From NCBI GenBank assembly GCA_964387775.1, contig CAYLZO010000180.1:1-11213 (forward strand): a stretch of DNA of 11,213 bases, read 5' to 3'. Below, in pieces: positions 8,280-11,213 of this stretch (the stretch's first letter is position 1; each line of letters begins with the position of its first letter). The stretch is from CAYLZO01 sp964387775 (GTDB lineage Bacteria; Chloroflexota; Anaerolineae; JAAYZQ01). The notes under the pieces were generated by a model. That model was given only the letters and a program-made list of their open reading frames with translations, was not told the origin of the DNA and ran no database searches. The position numbers were made by a program, and so were the translations under genes.

Positions 8280-9599
8280 ATGACCGAACGGGTATGGCAA
8301 CTCCGGGCCATGAGCGTGGCCGATCTTCTGGACGAAACGATCCGCCTCTATCGCCACAACTTTCTCACCTTTGTTGGCATCGTCGCCCTTTTGCAGGCGC
8401 CCGTCACCCTGCTGCTGACCCTCGCCCAGGCCTACTTGGGACAGTATGCCCTCGACAGCGAATTCGGGGTAACCGGGGACCTCCCCTCCGACTCGTTTAT
8501 GGTTCTCTACTTTGCCTTCCTGGGTGTCATCGTCCTACTGGGTATCCTGAACTTTCTCGTCGTCAACAACCTGGTGACGGCGGCCCTGGCCCGGGCCATC
8601 TCCAACCGCTACCTGGACGAGCCGGTCTCGATCCTGGGCGCCTATCGCTCGGTCCTGCACCACTTTTTCCCGCTGCTCGGAGCGTTGGTCTTGCTGGTCC
8701 TGATCAACGTCGGCCTCGCCCTCCTGTTCTTCATCCCGTGCGTCGGCTGGCTGATCTGGATTCCGCTGGCCGTCCTGATCAACGTCCGCCTGGCCTTCAT
8801 CCCCCAATCGGTCGTGCTGGAGGACTGCCCGCCGCGCCAGGCCCTGAGCCGGAGCTGGGACCTGGTCCAGGGCTACGGCTGGCGCACCCTGGGCGTCTTT
8901 GTACTCATCTACCTCTTTTCAGTGCTCATCAGTGCTGGTCCTTCCGCTGCCGTCACTTTCGGACTACAAGCCCTGGGCGTATCCTTTGTCATCCAGACGA
9001 TAGTGACGGGCGTGCTGTCTATCGTATTGACCATCCTTTACAAGCCCATCCAACTCACCGGCATGACGCTCCTCTACTACGACTTGAGAATCCGCAAGGA
9101 GGGCCTCGACCTGGAGCTTCAGGTCATGGCCTTCGACGAGGAGGCCAACGAGCCCCTGCTGGAGCACACGGCCCTCGATCTGCTGGCGGCAGGGGACAGG
9201 GAGCAGGAGACAAGAGTGGCTGCCGACGACGACCTGGAGCGGCAGATCGAGCAAGCGAGCGAGTATCACGACCGGGGCGACCTGCACCAGGCGGTGCGCA
9301 CCTACTGGGCCGCCATCGCCCAGCGGCCCGACGACGCGTCGCTCCACAACGACCTGGGCCTGGCCCTCCACGATCTGGGCAACCTGGACGCAGCCTTGCG
9401 CGAGTTCACAACGGCCACCGAGCTGGAGCCCGACGAGCCGACGGCCTACTACAACCTGGCCCTGCTCCAGCGCAACCGGGGCGACCTGGACGCAGCCCGC
9501 GAGGCACTTCAGACCTACCTTGCGCTGGAGCCGGACCCGGAAGTTCGGGCCTCGGTGGAAGCGGACTCCGAGCTGACCATCCTGCAGGAGTCTTGGTGA
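8280..9599 (+). CDS. Polytopic membrane protein (GPDPase_memb/DUF7847-like) fused to a C-terminal TPR domain
   Basis: A 439-residue protein in two halves. Residues 1-275 resemble the membrane domain found next to glycerophosphodiester phosphodiesterases and in stand-alone DUF7847-type proteins: the opening MSVADLLDETIRLYRHNFLTFVGI is characteristic, and about six hydrophobic segments follow (28-52, 72-104, 128-153, 155-175, 203-222, 229-255). No phosphodiesterase catalytic domain is present, so no enzyme activity is proposed. Residues about 321-420 are three tetratricopeptide repeats (GDLHQAVRTYWAAI, GNLDAALREFTTATELEP, GDLDAAREALQTYLALEP), presumably cytoplasmic and protein-binding. The linker (276-320) is acidic and contains a 7-bp-periodic stretch. 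The start at 8280 is set by AAGGAGAG seven bases upstream. It opens a cluster with DUF4129 and DUF4350 genes and overlaps the next by 4 bases. It may be a scaffold for that membrane system. Confidence 0.8.
   Translation: MTERVWQLRAMSVADLLDETIRLYRHNFLTFVGIVALLQAPVTLLLTLAQAYLGQYALDSEFGVTGDLPSDSFMVLYFAFLGVIVLLGILNFLVVNNLVTAALARAISNRYLDEPVSILGAYRSVLHHFFPLLGALVLLVLINVGLALLFFIPCVGWLIWIPLAVLINVRLAFIPQSVVLEDCPPRQALSRSWDLVQGYGWRTLGVFVLIYLFSVLISAGPSAAVTFGLQALGVSFVIQTIVTGVLSIVLTILYKPIQLTGMTLLYYDLRIRKEGLDLELQVMAFDEEANEPLLEHTALDLLAAGDREQETRVAADDDLERQIEQASEYHDRGDLHQAVRTYWAAIAQRPDDASLHNDLGLALHDLGNLDAALREFTTATELEPDEPTAYYNLALLQRNRGDLDAAREALQTYLALEPDPEVRASVEADSELTILQESW
9189..9216. repeat. Four degenerate heptads inside the linker-coding region
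   Basis: The 28 bases divide exactly into GCAGGGG, ACAGGGA, GCAGGAG and ACAAGAG, all fitting RCARRRR. They encode residues 304-313 (AGDREQETRV) between the membrane and TPR halves. The purine run differs from the surrounding GC-alternating coding sequence and has the same 7-bp period as the intergenic array at 4492-4572, though not the same unit. Confidence 0.5.
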
Positions 9600-10483
9600 A
9601 GCGGCTAGCCTTCCTGGCGGCAGTGCTCCTGCTGGGGAGCGTTGGGCTGGTACACGCCCAAGCGCCGGTCAGCCCCGACGCCTACCGTCTGGCCATCGAT
9701 GAGGCGCTGGTCCTGGTCCAGGCGGGCCGGCCGGCCCGGGCCGCCGACCGGCTGGCCAAAGTCACGGCCGTGGCCCTGCCCGGCGGCGAGACCGCCCCCG
9801 TCGACCACGGCGCCTTCCTCCGCGCCCTGCGCGCCGACGAGCCCGACCTCGACGCTCTGGCCGCCCAACTGGCCGCCCTCCGCGCCGAGCTGGACGCCTG
9901 GCCCGCCGGTGCCGTCGCTCCCGGCGCCTTTGAGACGCTGGCCGACGTCCTGGCCCGCCCCGAGTTCCAAGCCCCGAGACGCGTCGAGCTGGATTGGCTG
10001 TCGAAATGGCTCGACTGGCTGCCCGACCTGCCCTCGGTGCCACTCCTGGGTGACCTGCTGCTCCTCGGCGCCGTCGTCGCCCTGGCCGCCATCGTCGCCT
10101 ATTTCGGCAGCGGGCTGGCGGGCACTTTCGTCGCCCAGGCCGAAGTGGACGAGATGGGGCCAGAGGGCGTGCCGCTCACGGCCAGCCAGGCCCTCTCCCG
10201 CTCGCGGCAGATGGCCCAGGCCGGCGACTATCGCACCGCCGTGCGCCTGCTCTACCTGTCCACCCTGCTGCGGCTGGAGGAGCGCAACTTGTTGCGCTAC
10301 GACCGCACCCTGACCAATCGCGAGTACCTGCGCCAGGTAGCCGACCATCCCGCGCTGGCCGGCGAGCTGCGCCCGGTGGTGGACACCTTCGACGAGGTGT
10401 GGTACGGCCAGGTCGAGCCCGACGCCGAGCGCTACGAGGCTTACGCCCGCCAGGTGGAACGCCTGCGGGAGGTGTCGGAATGA
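9596..10483 (+). CDS. DUF4129-domain membrane protein with signal peptide
   Basis: A 295-residue protein. Residues 1-22 form a signal peptide (basic KR, hydrophobic core, VHAQA cleavage region). An extracytoplasmic alpha-helical region follows (25-140), rich in Ala, Leu and Asp, then one membrane helix (about 149-175). The cytoplasmic DUF4129 core is at 205-272: GDYRTAVRLLYLSTLLRLEE, TNREYLRQV (240-248) and FDEVWYG (265-271), all diagnostic. DUF4129 is of unknown activity but recurs beside MoxR ATPase, DUF58 and DUF4350 genes, and resembles the C-terminus of some transglutaminase-like membrane proteins. I place the start at GTG 9596, overlapping the previous stop as GTGA, because AGGAG lies five bases before it and a signal peptide begins exactly there; the frame stays open far upstream but as a shadow of the preceding gene. 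It overlaps the next gene by ATGA. Confidence 0.88.
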   Translation: MKRLAFLAAVLLLGSVGLVHAQAPVSPDAYRLAIDEALVLVQAGRPARAADRLAKVTAVALPGGETAPVDHGAFLRALRADEPDLDALAAQLAALRAELDAWPAGAVAPGAFETLADVLARPEFQAPRRVELDWLSKWLDWLPDLPSVPLLGDLLLLGAVVALAAIVAYFGSGLAGTFVAQAEVDEMGPEGVPLTASQALSRSRQMAQAGDYRTAVRLLYLSTLLRLEERNLLRYDRTLTNREYLRQVADHPALAGELRPVVDTFDEVWYGQVEPDAERYEAYARQVERLREVSE

Positions 10484-11213
10484 TCCACCGCCTGCGGGCG
10501 CGCATCTCGGCCGACCTTGTCGTCGTGCTGCTGCTCTTTGCCGCCCTGGTCGCCTTTACGGCCTACACCACCGCCCGCCAGGCTGAGGAGGCGCCCGCGC
10601 CCGCCTACTCCACCTACTCGACGGCGCCCGGGGGCGCGGCAGCCCTCTACGCCTGGCTCGACGAGCTCGGCTACCGCGTGGAGCGCATCGAAAACAGCCC
10701 CTTCCGCATCGCCGACGACACCGGGCTGCTCTTTGTGCTGGCCCCGCGCCGGGCCTACGACGGCCTTGAGCTGCGCCACTTGGAGACCTGGGCCGGGGGC
10801 GACGGCCACACCCTCGTCCTGGCCACCGAGGGCGGGCAGCTAGAGGCCGCGCTGCGTGAATTCGGTGTTGGGGATGTCCCGGGCGTCGAGACCGCGGCGG
10901 TGCTGACGCCGGCCGTGCCCCTGCTCACCAGCCCGCCGCCCGGCCCGGTCCAGGTCCGCGCCGACCACGTCCTGGAGGTGGACGGCGGCGACTACGTGGC
11001 CCACCTGAAAAACGCCGACCGGCCGGTGCTCGTCTCGCGGCGCCGGGGCGAGGGACGCGTCTTTTTGTCCTCGACGGCGCAGCCCTTCACCAACGCCGGC
11101 CTGCGCGACCCCGGCAGCGCCCGCCTGGTCTACAACCTGCTGGCCGGGCTGGCGCCGGGCGCCCGCATCCAGTTCGACGAAGTGCACCACGGCTTTGCCG
11201 GCGACGAGGCGGC
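10480..11213 (+). CDS. DUF4350-domain membrane-anchored protein, 3' end outside window
   Basis: The first 244 codons of a protein starting at ATG 10480, overlapping the DUF4129 stop as ATGA; GGGAGG lies about nine bases upstream. Residues 12-30 are a membrane anchor (DLVVVLLLFAALVAFTAY). The DUF4350 domain follows: YSTYSTAPGGAAALYAWLDE (43-62) and LGYRVERIE are its hallmark start, then LLFVLAPRR, a GGDGHTLVLA segment, and FDEVHHG at 232-238 near the window edge. DUF4350 has a glutamine-amidotransferase/GldG-like fold, is probably extracytoplasmic, and its biochemical function is not established. Typical members are about 350-420 residues with a second C-terminal membrane helix, so 100-180 residues are probably missing beyond the window. 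Third gene of the plus-strand cluster. Confidence 0.85.
   Translation, partial: MIHRLRARISADLVVVLLLFAALVAFTAYTTARQAEEAPAPAYSTYSTAPGGAAALYAWLDELGYRVERIENSPFRIADDTGLLFVLAPRRAYDGLELRHLETWAGGDGHTLVLATEGGQLEAALREFGVGDVPGVETAAVLTPAVPLLTSPPPGPVQVRADHVLEVDGGDYVAHLKNADRPVLVSRRRGEGRVFLSSTAQPFTNAGLRDPGSARLVYNLLAGLAPGARIQFDEVHHGFAGDEA

Noticed and set aside
8198..9595. A 466-codon plus-strand extension upstream of the DUF4129 gene, in the same frame
   Set aside because: It overlaps the membrane/TPR gene in another frame and translates to Pro/Arg/Gly-rich sequence with no motif. The GTG at 9596, with its Shine-Dalgarno and signal peptide, marks the true start.
9605..10348. A 247-codon minus-strand open frame opposite the DUF4129 gene
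   Set aside because: Gln/Gly/Val-rich antisense shadow without motifs; the plus strand carries clear DUF4129 signatures and a signal peptide.

Overview
The window looks like GC-rich bacterial chromosome, most plausibly from Chloroflexota (Anaerolineae-like). The evidence for that is the set of gene families (AlbA_2/RecG-like ATPase, DUF3417-type alpha-glucan phosphorylase, WYL regulator, a DUF4129/DUF4350 membrane cluster), the high GC, and short palindromic and 7-bp-periodic repeats between genes that I associate with that phylum. The assignment is an inference from memory, not from a search. There is no tRNA, rRNA, CRISPR array, transposase, integrase or phage gene.

Layout. (i) 2-1036, plus strand: the C-terminal three quarters of an AlbA_2/Schlafen-type putative regulator whose N-terminal domain lies upstream of the window. 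(ii) 1037-1226: a 190-bp AT-richer gap with a helically phased repeat (TATCCCACA x4), an inverted repeat built from ACCTG/CAGGT half-sites, and a promoter. (iii) 1227-3800, plus: glgP, a complete alpha-glucan (glycogen) phosphorylase with its PLP lysine at residue 608. (iv) 3801-3980: the gap between convergent genes, almost filled by a 144-bp palindromic REP/MITE-like element. (v) 8024-3981, minus: an apparent operon of WYL-domain regulator, GT-C (family 39-like) membrane glycosyltransferase, alpha/alpha-toroid protein of unknown function and small metallophosphoesterase. Its members overlap or are closely spaced, and an inverted array of 7-bp repeats lies before the last one. (vi) 8025-8279: a divergent intergenic region with one promoter on each strand and several candidate operator repeats. 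(vii) 8280-11213, plus: three genes overlapping by 4 bases each, namely a polytopic membrane protein fused to TPRs, an exported/anchored DUF4129 protein, and a DUF4350 protein cut off by the window end.

How the parts work together. glgP stands alone with its own promoter and would release glucose-1-phosphate from storage glucan. The minus-strand operon is headed by its likely regulator; the tight glycosyltransferase/toroid coupling suggests a joint role at the cell envelope, unproven. The last three genes match the usual front end of DUF4129-DUF4350-MoxR-DUF58 clusters, so a MoxR AAA+ ATPase and a DUF58 protein are predicted just beyond the window.

I see no clearly new enzyme system. The most unusual sequence structure is the recurring 7-bp periodicity, which appears both between genes (4492-4572, running into a stop codon) and inside a coding region exactly at an interdomain linker (9189-9216). 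The phased repeat and paired half-sites upstream of glgP are also notable.
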